Origin: an uncultured SAR116 cluster alpha proteobacterium
GTDB lineage: Bacteria > Pseudomonadota > Alphaproteobacteria > Puniceispirillales > Marisalimonadaceae
Direction: 5' to 3'
Length of the DNA stretch: 64,000 nucleotides
NCBI GenBank assembly: GCA_902537945.1
Contig: CACBDG010000001.1
Coordinates: 62,001 to 126,000, forward strand
Of this stretch, positions 48,387 to 56,990 are shown in pieces. Under the pieces are notes generated by a model that saw nothing but the letters and a program-made list of their open reading frames with translations, did not search any database and was not told the origin of the DNA. The translations under genes were made by a program, and so were the position numbers. Numbering within the stretch: the stretch's first letter is position 1; each line of letters starts with the position of its first letter.

Positions 48387-49049
48387 ATGAAAAAAACAGG
48401 TTATAATATTATTTTTGATTTAGATGGCACGTTAGTCCATTCAGTTCCTGACATGCACCATGCAATAAATAAAACTTTAACTAAATATAATTTAAAGAAT
48501 ATCTCTGAGAAAAAACTTCAGACTTTTGTTGGCGAAGGTATGTTGTCTTTATCAAAAAAAGTAGTTGATTTTTGTGGTGGAGATGAAAGTTTATATGAAA
48601 CTATTTTTAATAGTTACAGACAACATTATTCAGAACAACCTTATAGATATAGTACTTTAATGCCTGGAGTAATGGAAACTCTTAAATTTTTTTATGAGAA
48701 AAAAATATTAATGGGCATTTGTACAAATAAAAGACAATTTGTAACTGAAAAATTAATTCAAGAAATGAATCTAAATAAATTTTTTACAACAATTGTTGGG
48801 GCAAGAGATAATGTTCCGTTAAAACCAAAACCAAATATGTTATTATTAGCAATGGAAGGTTTTAAAACAACAAACAAAATGTTTTACATGGTTGGTGATA
48901 CATCAAATGATATTGACGCAGCTAAAGCAGCAAATATAAAATCAATTGTAATTGCAGGCGGTTACACTGATAAGGATGTTAACAAACTTGGAGCAACTCA
49001 TACCTTAAAAAACATGAAAGATATAATCAAACTTTTAGGTTTATACTAA
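48387..49049 (+). CDS. gph: HAD-family phosphoglycolate phosphatase
   Basis: A 220-residue HAD phosphatase. Nucleophile motif FDLDGTLVHSVPD, motif II CTNKR, Lys in LKPKPNML and motif IV MVGDTSNDIDAAKAAN. The cap domain and position after rpe support phosphoglycolate phosphatase. The 3' end overlaps the opposite-strand SDR gene by 4 bases. Confidence 0.9.
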   Translation: MKKTGYNIIFDLDGTLVHSVPDMHHAINKTLTKYNLKNISEKKLQTFVGEGMLSLSKKVVDFCGGDESLYETIFNSYRQHYSEQPYRYSTLMPGVMETLKFFYEKKILMGICTNKRQFVTEKLIQEMNLNKFFTTIVGARDNVPLKPKPNMLLLAMEGFKTTNKMFYMVGDTSNDIDAAKAANIKSIVIAGGYTDKDVNKLGATHTLKNMKDIIKLLGLY

Positions 49050-49966
49050 ATAGGATCCCAGCTAAAAACATCGCCACTTCTTTCATTAGGCGTCATGGAA
49101 TTTTTAAAAGATGGAAGTGCTCTTTCAGCAATTTCTTGTGGTGTCCATCCAGATTCTGAATGAACGCTTTTTATAGGTCTATTTTGATTATATATAAATA
49201 ATTCATTTAATCTTGCACTGAATATTTGTCCGCTGACATTTTTAGCAGCCTCTGAGGCTAAAAAAACAGCTAATGGGGCGTTGGTTTCAGGGGTCATTTT
49301 CTTCAATCTTTCTACCCTTTCTTTTTCAGCATCAGTATTTGAGGGTATTGAGTTAGTCATTCTACTCCAGGCAAAAGGTGCAATACAATTTGATCTAACA
49401 TTAAATCGGCTCATGTCCAGAGAAATTGATTTTGATAATCCAGCAATTCCTAATTTCGCGGCTGAGTAATTTGCTTGACCAAAATTTCCAATTAATCCAG
49501 ATGTACTTGTCATATGTACATAGACGCCTGAATTTTGTTCTCTAAAATAAGGGGCAACAGCTCGACTAACATAAAAGCTACCATTGAGATGAACACTTAT
49601 TACGTCATTCCAATCTGAGGGTTCCATTTTATGGAAAATTGTGTCTCTTAAAATACCAGCGTTATTTATAACAATATCTATTCTTCCATATGTATCTAAC
49701 GCTTTTTTAATTATTAATTGTGCACTATCCCATGAGGAAACACTATCGTTGCTAATTATAGCTTTTCCACCTTTTTGCGTAATTAATCCAACAGTTTCTT
49801 GTGCGGGGGATTCAGAACCACCCTCACCAGTTAATGAAACACCTATATCGTTCACTACAATTAATACTCCTTCTTTAGCAAGGGCAAGAGCTATTTCACG
49901 CCCAATTCCGCCACCGGCTCCAGTTACAATCGCTACTTTATTTTCTAATCCTAAATCTACAGCCAT
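49046..49966 (-). CDS. Short-chain dehydrogenase (3-hydroxyacyl-CoA dehydrogenase-like)
   Basis: A 306-residue SDR. Cofactor motif TGAGGGIG, NNAG (INNAGILRD), and the catalytic Ser/Tyr/Lys in HMTSTSGLIG...NYSAAKLG. The long C-terminus, NDIGVSLTGEGG and HKMEPSDWNDVISVHLNG closely resemble the dehydrogenase half of peroxisomal multifunctional enzyme-type proteins, so a 3-hydroxyacyl-CoA substrate is likely. It faces away from the accessory region and forms its left edge. Confidence 0.87.
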   Translation of the reverse strand: MAVDLGLENKVAIVTGAGGGIGREIALALAKEGVLIVVNDIGVSLTGEGGSESPAQETVGLITQKGGKAIISNDSVSSWDSAQLIIKKALDTYGRIDIVINNAGILRDTIFHKMEPSDWNDVISVHLNGSFYVSRAVAPYFREQNSGVYVHMTSTSGLIGNFGQANYSAAKLGIAGLSKSISLDMSRFNVRSNCIAPFAWSRMTNSIPSNTDAEKERVERLKKMTPETNAPLAVFLASEAAKNVSGQIFSARLNELFIYNQNRPIKSVHSESGWTPQEIAERALPSFKNSMTPNERSGDVFSWDPI

Positions 49967-50166
49967 TTTATTAAAACCTCATAATTGGATTAATTAATGT
50001 TATAAATAACTTTTAGATACTATAGTATATTTTTTTATATTTAAAACATTTGTAAATTATATTTATTATAAACTATATTCCAACATATTTTATGTGTGTC
50101 TGTTAGTGTAAAATAATCTTGTAACTTTTTCTTAATAATTTAAATTATTTCATATCATTAAACATA
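49967..50166. other. Noncoding left edge of the accessory region
   Basis: Two hundred very AT-rich bases upstream of the SDR gene. No gene, repeat or clear promoter can be supported. Confidence 0.3.
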
Positions 50167-50307
50167 ATGAATAATTATACATATTTGTATGTCAAAACTG
50201 TTTATGGTCCTATTGGTAAACTGTATATACCGAGACATTCTAATCAAATTATTTTAAGAAGAGCTTCGCAAAACATCAATAATATCACATCATTGCAAAG
50301 ACCATAA
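50167..50307 (+). pseudogene. Doubtful 46-codon ORF or gene remnant
   Basis: An open frame MNNYTYLYVK...TSLQRP of 46 residues with no ribosome site. Just after its stop the +1 frame reads on with a protein-like string (NRRKFLNEMCNWTDQK, stop TAG at 50354-50356). This suggests a decayed, frameshifted gene rather than a working small protein. Not recognised. Confidence is low. Confidence 0.25.
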
Positions 50308-50353
50308 TCGTCGTAAATTTTTAAATGAAATGTGTAATTGGACTGACCAGAAA

Positions 50354-50381
50354 TAGACAAAATAATGTTATTGATTATAAT
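50354..50381 (+). promoter_or_regulatory. Sigma-70-type promoter of tRNA-Arg
   Basis: TAGACA at 50354-50359, 16 bases, then a perfect TATAAT at 50376-50381, which would start transcription a few bases before the tRNA at 50391. Confidence 0.65.
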
Positions 50382-50390
50382 GGTTTAATT

Positions 50391-50467
50391 GGTCTTGTAG
50401 CTCATCTGGATAGAGCATCTGATTCCTAATCAGAGGGTAGTAGGTTCGAGTCCTATCAAGACCACCA
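50391..50467 (+). tRNA. tRNA-Arg (anticodon CCT)
   Basis: A complete cloverleaf: acceptor GGTCTTG/CAAGACC, D arm GCTC/GAGC, anticodon stem TCTGA/TCAGA with loop TTCCTAA (anticodon CCT, reads AGG), T arm GTAGG/CCTAT with loop TTCGAGT, discriminator A and an encoded CCA. It sits at the left end of the accessory region, as tRNA genes often do at island junctions. Confidence 0.97.
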
Positions 50468-50527
50468 ATATTTTTGTTATTATTAAATTATAAATGAAAG
50501 CTTCTTTATGAAAGTTATTCCAAGTAG

Positions 50528-51337
50528 ATGATTAAGATAGCGGTTATGACAGAAAATGATGGGGTCTGGCTGAATGATGTTTGGGCTAAAACATTTAGAT
50601 TATTATTAAAAGAAGACTTTATTTTAGTTGGCCTCATTGAGACCCCAAAAAAACTTTCAAATCATATGGGTCATAACATACCCCTTTGGTATGCAAGTAC
50701 TTTTGGTTTGACTGATTTTGTTAAGTTGTCATTATTTGCTATCACCCAAATTGTCAAGCGACGATTATCTTCCAATTATGGAGGTGGTTCTCTGAAAAAT
50801 ATTGCTAAAGCGTTTGGGATAACATATATAAAGTGCGATACGCCCAATGATAAACAAATAGTAGACTGGATCAAAGCCCATGATATTGATATCGTAGCTT
50901 GTACCACCAGCTTCATAATTAGCAAAATAACATTAAAAGCACCCCGATTGGGTTTCGTAAATAAACATGCAGCGATACTACCGGCTAACAAAGGTTTGTT
51001 CCCTTACTTTTGGGCTCATTCAAATAACCAACCTAAAGGTGTCTCTTATCATTTAATGTCTGAAGAAGTTGATAAAGGGCCTCTTCTTTATCAAGTTGTA
51101 TATCCTAAATCAAAAGACACAGGTTCAATGGTGAATTTCTATCATTATGTATTTCACTTATTTCCAGAACATATGGTTGATGCCATCAAGGCATGTATCA
51201 ATCAGCGATTTATGTCTCCAAACCAAAAGGTAAAAAGTAGTTATTCTGGATTGCCTAAAAGAAAAGACGTTATAGATTTTCGCATAAAAGGCGGCAGAAT
51301 AATTGATTGGATGGATATTTTTAGGTTAATTAAATAA
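50528..51337 (+). CDS. Formyltransferase-family protein (sugar N-formyltransferase-like)
   Basis: A 269-residue protein of the methionyl-tRNA formyltransferase fold. The catalytic Asn-His-Asp set is visible as N145 and H147 (FVNKHAAILP) and D182 (EEVDKGPLL); the N-terminal part has the expected IAVMTEND start and the VACTTSFI strand. It lacks the C-terminal tRNA-binding domain length of Fmt (about 310 residues), so formylation of an amino sugar in surface polysaccharide is more likely. It is directly followed by a polysaccharide deacetylase. Base composition is visibly richer in G+C than most of the window. Confidence 0.78.
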   Translation: MIKIAVMTENDGVWLNDVWAKTFRLLLKEDFILVGLIETPKKLSNHMGHNIPLWYASTFGLTDFVKLSLFAITQIVKRRLSSNYGGGSLKNIAKAFGITYIKCDTPNDKQIVDWIKAHDIDIVACTTSFIISKITLKAPRLGFVNKHAAILPANKGLFPYFWAHSNNQPKGVSYHLMSEEVDKGPLLYQVVYPKSKDTGSMVNFYHYVFHLFPEHMVDAIKACINQRFMSPNQKVKSSYSGLPKRKDVIDFRIKGGRIIDWMDIFRLIK

Positions 51338-51350
51338 CGAGGGGAAGACT

Positions 51351-52292
51351 ATGACTAATAATAAACCAATAGCTATATCGCTTAATTTTGATTCACTTCA
51401 TGAAGCCTACGGTTTTCCAAAAAACTTCAGAGATCCTTGCTTTAGTGATGGGTTCAATCGGATAGCTGAACTTTGTGCGAAATATAGTTTTCCACTATCA
51501 ATTTATGTTGTCGGAAAAGATCTTACAGATCCTGAAAGGGCGTCTGCGGTCAAAGAATGGTCTGCCCAAGGTCACGAAATAGGAAATCATTCATGGTCTC
51601 ATCATTTTAATCTTGGCAGTCTTTCAAGTGTTGAATTAAGGGATGAAGTTCACCGATCACACGATCTGATCTCGGAAATTACTGGTATTGAACCCAAAGG
51701 TTTCATTTCCCCTTGCTGGTCGACTTCAGCAAAGCTGGTAGAGATTTTATTGGAGTTAGAATATTCTTATGATACATCTGCTTTTCCATCTTTTTTGCTT
51801 TATCCAATGGTCGCAAAAATCGCTCTTAATCACTGGCAAAAACCTCTTAAAGGTTTTCGTGCACTAAGACGTAGAGACTGGTTGGGTCCAATTAAGTTCT
51901 CAAAGCACCCATTTTATTTAGACTCTAAAATGAAGGTTCATAACAAACCAGGAGATGGACGCCTTTTAATTTTACCACTACCTTCATCTGGAAGGTTTTC
52001 CTCAGCAATATGGCATACGGTTGGATTTATGTTTGGTTGGGATTTTGTTCGAGAAGCTGTGATCAAGTTGGGTAAGGAGCAAGAAGGTTTTTATTATTTA
52101 ATTCATCCCGCAGACTTTTTGGGTAAAAACGATATGAATGAAAAGTATAACATGTCACTAGCGCGGATGGATGTTCCATTGAAAGAAAAACTCAAGTATC
52201 TTGATGAAGTTTTTTGTTTGTTAAAAGAGACCAAAAGACCTGTCAAGACAATGAAAGAAGTAGCATTAAGTGTAGAAAACATTGGTACATAG
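51351..52292 (+). CDS. Polysaccharide deacetylase (NodB-fold) family protein
   Basis: A 313-residue carbohydrate esterase family 4-like protein. The metal and catalytic residues are in NFDSLHE (D14) and HEIGNHSWSHH (H80 and H84). There is no signal peptide, so it acts in the cytoplasm, as for ArnD-like or lipid-linked sugar deacylases. A strong GAGGGG ribosome site precedes the ATG, 13 bases after the formyltransferase. Sampled lines are 43-48% G+C (29/60 at 51541-51600; 26/60 at 51661-51720), far above the adjacent genes, suggesting transfer. Confidence 0.82.
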   Translation: MTNNKPIAISLNFDSLHEAYGFPKNFRDPCFSDGFNRIAELCAKYSFPLSIYVVGKDLTDPERASAVKEWSAQGHEIGNHSWSHHFNLGSLSSVELRDEVHRSHDLISEITGIEPKGFISPCWSTSAKLVEILLELEYSYDTSAFPSFLLYPMVAKIALNHWQKPLKGFRALRRRDWLGPIKFSKHPFYLDSKMKVHNKPGDGRLLILPLPSSGRFSSAIWHTVGFMFGWDFVREAVIKLGKEQEGFYYLIHPADFLGKNDMNEKYNMSLARMDVPLKEKLKYLDEVFCLLKETKRPVKTMKEVALSVENIGT

Positions 52293-52315
52293 TTAAGAAA
52301 TATTATATGTTGTAT

Positions 52316-52388
52316 ATTTCTGTAGTTTACCTGGATAATGCAACTTAATAATTACTTGTTCCAGGTTCGTGTCCTGGTAGGATCACCA
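52316..52388 (+). pseudogene. Degenerate tRNA, intact 3' half only
   Basis: The 3' half is perfect: T stem CCAGG/CCTGG with loop TTCGTGT, then TAGGATC, A and an encoded CCA (52386-52388). The 5' half keeps TA and GTTT-ACCTGGATA as D-arm remains, but the acceptor strand barely pairs, and the anticodon arm and variable loop are too short. It is therefore a broken tRNA or an attachment-site copy. Its sequence is not that of the tRNA-Arg at 50391. Confidence 0.65.
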
Positions 52389-52426
52389 ATTTAATTAGAT
52401 TTTAAGAATAGGATGTTTCAAAAAAT

Positions 52427-53353
52427 ATGTTTAAGGTTTTTAAAGTTCCTGAGCTTCACAATATTAATAATATTTTGGATTTATCTGAAGCTAAATTACC
52501 CACAAAATTGGATGATATTGACTATGATGAATTTTATAAAATAGAAAATCATAGCGATAGACCGTATCATAGTTTTAAAAATGTAGTAAAAAAGAACCTT
52601 AAAAAAGAATATAATACATTCCTTGAAATTGGAGCAGGAACAGGAAGGTTCACCGTTCCTTTTTTAAGAAACTCAGATATAAAAACAGCTGTTATTACAG
52701 ATATCTCAAAGCAAATGCTAACGATTAATAAAAATAAACTTAAGAAAGAAAAAATTAATACAAAATTACACTTTGCAACATATACTGGTACAGAAAATAT
52801 ATTCAAAGAAAGTGTTTTTGATTTAATCATTGGAACATCTGTATTACATCATATGGAAAATTATGAAACAACATTATCTAATGTGTTTAAAGTTCTTAGA
52901 CCACGTGGAAAAGCAATTTTTTTGGAACCAGATCTCAATTGGCATAAAGAATTAGTTTGTTTTTTGGAGAATATACTTTTGGATCTCTTCAAGAAATGGG
53001 GAACCCAATCAAAAGATTTTTTAAAATTAATTAATTGGTTATACGAAGTTAAATTCAATGTAAAATATGCTGGTGAATTAGACTTTTTAAAAACAAGGGA
53101 AGATAAGCATATGTTTGATAAAAAAGAAATCCAAAAATTAGGCAGATGTTTGGGATTTAAAAGAGTTAAAATTTTATACGAAGGTATAAAAGTGGAAAAT
53201 AGTTTAAGTACTTATCTGTCACAGTGTGATTTATCGAAACAAGGAATAGAAGATGTATTAGACTTTTTTAAAAATAAAAAAAAATTTTCTTCATTTAAAA
53301 AATTTAATTGTTCATCGATGATTTTCATTTTAAAAAAGTCATATTGGTTTTAG
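52427..53353 (+). CDS. Class I SAM-dependent methyltransferase
   Basis: A 308-residue methyltransferase. Motif I is FLEIGAGTGRFTVPF (about 66-79), motif II ITDIS, motif IV DLIIGTSVLHHMEN, and post-IV VLRPRGKAIFLEPD. The acceptor is unknown. The C-terminal 120 residues are extremely Lys/Phe-rich, matching the A+T-rich composition that starts here. Placed in a region with sugar-modifying genes, a surface-glycan methyltransferase is possible. Confidence 0.85.
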   Translation: MFKVFKVPELHNINNILDLSEAKLPTKLDDIDYDEFYKIENHSDRPYHSFKNVVKKNLKKEYNTFLEIGAGTGRFTVPFLRNSDIKTAVITDISKQMLTINKNKLKKEKINTKLHFATYTGTENIFKESVFDLIIGTSVLHHMENYETTLSNVFKVLRPRGKAIFLEPDLNWHKELVCFLENILLDLFKKWGTQSKDFLKLINWLYEVKFNVKYAGELDFLKTREDKHMFDKKEIQKLGRCLGFKRVKILYEGIKVENSLSTYLSQCDLSKQGIEDVLDFFKNKKKFSSFKKFNCSSMIFILKKSYWF

Positions 53354-53368
53354 TATGAAAGTTAAAAG

Positions 53369-53824
53369 ATGAACTTTGTGTTTTTTGATCTAGTTTTACA
53401 GTTTTATAAAAATAAGAGTGATAATGTTTTGTCAAAAAAAGAATTGGTTTTATCCAATATTGGTGATGAGAGACAAAAAAATCTAAAAAATTCAGCTAAA
53501 CAAAAATTTTTTAAAAACTTCAATAATACACCCGTTTTAAATAAAATACACGGGTGGAGTTATGGTTCTGAGGAGTTATATTGTATTCAAATCGAAATAG
53601 ACTCTATTCTTTACGAAGCCCCGATAGGATTACCTCGACAAGATATTATGAATGCATTTTACGTACAAGAACAAAATAATTTTCTAAATACTTTATTTTC
53701 TGGCATTGATTTTAGCTTTAATAAAACTGATTTTATAATAAAGTCTAGTGAGCCATCCCTGAGTTCTATTAAAATTACATTTCTCAATCTCAATAAACAA
53801 AAAATCTATGACCAAATATGGTAA
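53369..53824 (+). CDS. Hypothetical protein, 151 residues
   Basis: Not recognised. It starts 15 bases after the methyltransferase. No signal peptide or membrane segment; the middle has WSYGSEELYCIQIEIDSILYEAPIGLP, and the rest is polar and Asn/Lys-rich. The even coding pattern and an intact frame between two real genes support it as a gene. Confidence 0.6.
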   Translation: MNFVFFDLVLQFYKNKSDNVLSKKELVLSNIGDERQKNLKNSAKQKFFKNFNNTPVLNKIHGWSYGSEELYCIQIEIDSILYEAPIGLPRQDIMNAFYVQEQNNFLNTLFSGIDFSFNKTDFIIKSSEPSLSSIKITFLNLNKQKIYDQIW

Positions 53825-53940
53825 CTTAAAAAGAAAATTATTGAAAAATTTAAATAAAGATAATCTTAAGTGAAATTAACTTTTTTTTATTAACTTTACA
53901 TGTTAATAAATTTTACTAAACATTATTAATTATGTAAAAA

Positions 53941-55170
53941 ATGTTGATGAAAAATTTTGGTTTTTTTATAGATAATATAGAAAAGAATATAAAAATTAAT
54001 TACTTTTTTATAATTTTTATAATAATTTCTGGATTTTTTATTTACACATTCCCCAATCAGTTATACCCAGATTTTAATAATTTAGATAGAAATTTCAAAA
54101 ACGTACTTAATGCATATTTTTCTGGTTCAACAGAGGTTAAATCAAAAACATATGGTGGAAAATTAGAGGTTCATAATTTATTAACTGATCAGTTATTTTT
54201 AACACCACAGTTAAAAATTATTCAATGTATAAATTTTTTTTATGATCTTTCAAGCATCAAAAATCTAAATATATCAAGCAATCATATTAAATATTATTTC
54301 CTTTTAATAACGACGTTAATAGTTTTTCTTCTTATATTTATAGATAAATTTCTAAATTTTTATCAAGAAAACAAACAAAAAAATACGATATTTTTTACAT
54401 CTTTGTTATTTCCAAGTAGCCTAATGTCTATTACGGTGCCATCTTCGGAAGCGATCTTTACTGTTATTATAATTTTCTTATTTTCAAGAGCTTTTGAAAA
54501 AAATTTAAACTTAATGCAAATAATATTTTATTTAATCTTAGGTGTTTATTGTTTTTTCCTTGATAGCGGAAATTCTATATTAAGTTATATTTTTATTTTT
54601 AATGTACTAATTATGTATGGGCTTATTAAATTTAATAAATTATTTTTTTCAATTGTTTTTTTAACAACTATTTTATTTATTTTATTATTTGTAAATGAAA
54701 TAATTTTCTATTTAGCTTATGCAACTGATAGCCATAAAATTCACCGGATAATTGGAGATATTCATAATACCCCTTTACAAAATAGAGAATTATATGAAAT
54801 TAGTAAAAGATTTTTATTTTTGATTGTAACTTTATTAGCAATATTCACATCCAGTAAAAATTTAGTTATTTCGTCTACAATTTTTATTTTATATTTAATT
54901 TATAATTTTTTATTTAATTTTATTACAAAAAGAAAAACTATTTTTAACAACATTAGCGATTACGAATTAGCCATTTTATTAAATACAATTTTTTTACCAT
55001 TTGTTATTGTTTACATGCTTCCACTTCACGCATATGGAAAATATTATCTATTTTTAATTCCAATCATTTTTAAAATATTTTCAAAAGTAATGAATATCAA
55101 CAAAGTTGCAAAGTTAAATATATTTTTTAGTATCTTATTTATTTTTAATATAATTTTTTTTAATTTTTAA
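53941..55170 (+). CDS. Polytopic membrane protein of unknown function
   Basis: A 409-residue protein with about 9-11 hydrophobic helices; the long loop after helix 1 (roughly 40-110) contains PNQLYPDFNNLDRNF and TYGGKLEVHNLL. The layout (N-terminal helix, large outer loop, many helices, LPLHAYGKYYLF near the end) recalls glycosyltransferase-C or polymerase-like proteins, but no catalytic motif is identifiable. Very A+T-rich. Convergent with the small HAD gene, 8 bases apart. Confidence 0.65.
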   Translation: MLMKNFGFFIDNIEKNIKINYFFIIFIIISGFFIYTFPNQLYPDFNNLDRNFKNVLNAYFSGSTEVKSKTYGGKLEVHNLLTDQLFLTPQLKIIQCINFFYDLSSIKNLNISSNHIKYYFLLITTLIVFLLIFIDKFLNFYQENKQKNTIFFTSLLFPSSLMSITVPSSEAIFTVIIIFLFSRAFEKNLNLMQIIFYLILGVYCFFLDSGNSILSYIFIFNVLIMYGLIKFNKLFFSIVFLTTILFILLFVNEIIFYLAYATDSHKIHRIIGDIHNTPLQNRELYEISKRFLFLIVTLLAIFTSSKNLVISSTIFILYLIYNFLFNFITKRKTIFNNISDYELAILLNTIFLPFVIVYMLPLHAYGKYYLFLIPIIFKIFSKVMNINKVAKLNIFFSILFIFNIIFFNF

Positions 55171-55178
55171 AACAAACT

Positions 55179-55505
55179 TTAATCTAATTTCATTCTAAAA
55201 TAATCCTCACTCCATATGGCTTTATCATCTATCCATAAATCATAATGTGGCTTATCACCAACTCTGAGTGATGTGTATTTACAATTCCATTTTTTTAGTT
55301 GTTCAGTTGTAAGTTGTTTGTGATCTATTCCAGTCAAAGAACCTCTTGCAGTCCAATAATGAATTTCATTTCCATCATCAAATAATTTATTAATGATATT
55401 TATTCTCTCTAAATTAGGTATAGCATTATTATAATTTTTAGATCCATCACTATTAAAAGACTCACTACAAATTGTCCCATCTATATCTACAATATAAACT
55501 TTCAT
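55179..55505 (-). CDS. Small HAD-like phosphatase (capsule/LPS-locus type)
   Basis: A 108-residue HAD protein. The nucleophile motif is YIVDIDGTIC (D7, D9), the motif II region is EIHYWTARGS, and the end LRVGDKPHYDLWIDDKAI resembles the motif III/IV of small capsule-biosynthesis phosphatases. It lacks a cap domain. It is the only minus-strand gene of the accessory region. Confidence 0.75.
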   Translation of the reverse strand: MKVYIVDIDGTICSESFNSDGSKNYNNAIPNLERINIINKLFDDGNEIHYWTARGSLTGIDHKQLTTEQLKKWNCKYTSLRVGDKPHYDLWIDDKAIWSEDYFRMKLD

Positions 55506-55675
55506 AAAACAAAATCCTTTAAAATTTTTTGATTATCATAAACTCAAATAAAAAAAACAACTATTTCTTTTTCATGAAATTATTAGGAGAAATTATTTTG
55601 AAACCATAATTCTCAAGTTCTAAATTGTTATAATAGAACATTGATTTTATCAATTATTTTGTCTAGATTGACCCG
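55506..55675. other. Noncoding region upstream of the DUF4956 gene
   Basis: About 170 A+T-rich bases between two divergent genes; promoters for both should lie here. No ribosome site is seen before the ATG at 55676. Confidence 0.3.
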
Positions 55676-56347
55676 ATGGAAGATATCCTATTAAATCTAC
55701 AATCTCAAGATGATGAAATTTCTCTTTCTTTAACCGTAATTAACTTTGTCCTTTGTATTTTTTTTTCATTGATACTAAAAGAATTTTTTCTACGTTTTTC
55801 AAATGTTTCATTCAACAGAGTATCAATAGCACGAAATTTAGTAATTCTCTCTTCTATAGTATTTGTGGTTATAGTTATAGTTAAAAATTCCTTAGCTTTG
55901 TCACTAGGATTAGTTGGTGCTTTGTCTATAGTTAGATTCAGAACACCAATTAAAGAACCTACGGAATTAATTTATTTGTTTTTTAGTATTGCTCTGGGGT
56001 TAGGCTTTGGCTCATCACAGACATTGATTACTTCAATTTTATCTATTCTATTATTTCTTTATATTTATTTTACAAGAACAAAAGATTTTGCAACATCACA
56101 AATAGATGATTACAACTTAATAATTGAGTGGAGTGATAAAGTTGAAACTTTAGATAAAATTAATGAAATTATAAAAAAATATAACGAAATTATTTCAATT
56201 GAAAAAATATCATCAGATAAAAATAAAATGGTTGTTATGTACTTCATAAACGTACAATCTGAAGAAAATCTTTTCAAATTAATAAATGATGTCAAAAAAT
56301 TAAAAATTAATAGTATTGATTATTTCAAAGTTCAAAATGTTTTATAA
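55676..56347 (+). CDS. DUF4956 membrane protein
   Basis: A 223-residue protein with about four N-terminal membrane helices and a cytoplasmic C-terminal domain. The DUF4956 hallmark LGLVGALSIVRFRTPIKEPTELIYLFFSIALGLGFG is at about residues 76-111, although the start of the track here is typical too. It is first of a three-gene run (2-base and 5-base gaps) with a VTC-domain protein and a CotH-like protein. Function unknown; family members recur beside VTC-domain polyphosphate polymerases. Confidence 0.88.
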   Translation: MEDILLNLQSQDDEISLSLTVINFVLCIFFSLILKEFFLRFSNVSFNRVSIARNLVILSSIVFVVIVIVKNSLALSLGLVGALSIVRFRTPIKEPTELIYLFFSIALGLGFGSSQTLITSILSILLFLYIYFTRTKDFATSQIDDYNLIIEWSDKVETLDKINEIIKKYNEIISIEKISSDKNKMVVMYFINVQSEENLFKLINDVKKLKINSIDYFKVQNVL

Positions 56348-56349
56348 AT

Positions 56350-56985
56350 ATGAATCGAATTGAAAGAAAATTTATTCTTGAAAATGGTTTTAAATCGAAA
56401 ATTGTTGTTCAAAGTTTACAGAAAAAATATCCAATAAAAAAAATTTTTAATTCTAGAGAAATTAACACTATTTATTTTGATACTAATAAACTTGATTATT
56501 TGTATGATAATTTAAGTGGTATAAAAAATAGAGTAAAATCAAGAGTAAGATTTTATTCAAATTATAATGATCAAATTATATATGAAGAAAAAATTAAGAA
56601 AAATGAAATTGGTTCAAAAAGAAAAATTTATATAACTCCTAAGAACGAAAAAACATTAGACTATGAAAATTCACTAAAAAGTTTCAAAAAAAGTAAAATT
56701 TATCTAAATTCTAAATATTTTCTGAAAGAAACACTTTTCGTTAAATACAACAGAGAATATTTCACTGACATATTTGGAAATTTTATAACCCATGATACTA
56801 AAATTGAATTTTTTGATGTAAAGTTTTTCAAAAAGTCTGTTTTGTATAAAAAATCAATTATAGAATATAAAATTAATGAGAAAAATTTTGAAAAAAAATT
56901 ATTCTATAATTTTAATATTAGATATTCAAGACACTCAAAATATGTTGTTGGGATGGCATTGTTAAATAAAACTTCTTACGTATAA
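56350..56985 (+). CDS. VTC-domain protein (polyphosphate polymerase-like)
   Basis: A 211-residue stand-alone VTC tunnel domain. The basic and acidic lining residues are recognisable: RIERKF at the start, INTIYFDT, KSRVRFYSN, YEEKIKKNEIGSKRK, FVKYNREYF, SIIEYKIN and SRHSKYVVGM. In yeast Vtc4 this fold makes polyphosphate from ATP. Whether this one is catalytic is not provable, but the Arg/Lys pattern and a C-terminal Glu (EYK) are kept. Extremely A+T-rich (one sampled line 8 G+C of 60, at 56881-56940). Confidence 0.85.
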   Translation: MNRIERKFILENGFKSKIVVQSLQKKYPIKKIFNSREINTIYFDTNKLDYLYDNLSGIKNRVKSRVRFYSNYNDQIIYEEKIKKNEIGSKRKIYITPKNEKTLDYENSLKSFKKSKIYLNSKYFLKETLFVKYNREYFTDIFGNFITHDTKIEFFDVKFFKKSVLYKKSIIEYKINEKNFEKKLFYNFNIRYSRHSKYVVGMALLNKTSYV

Positions 56986-56990
56986 GATCT

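Noticed and set aside
42377-49049. Autotrophic Calvin cycle operon
   Set aside because: No RuBisCO or phosphoribulokinase gene in the cluster; all six enzymes have ordinary central-metabolism roles.
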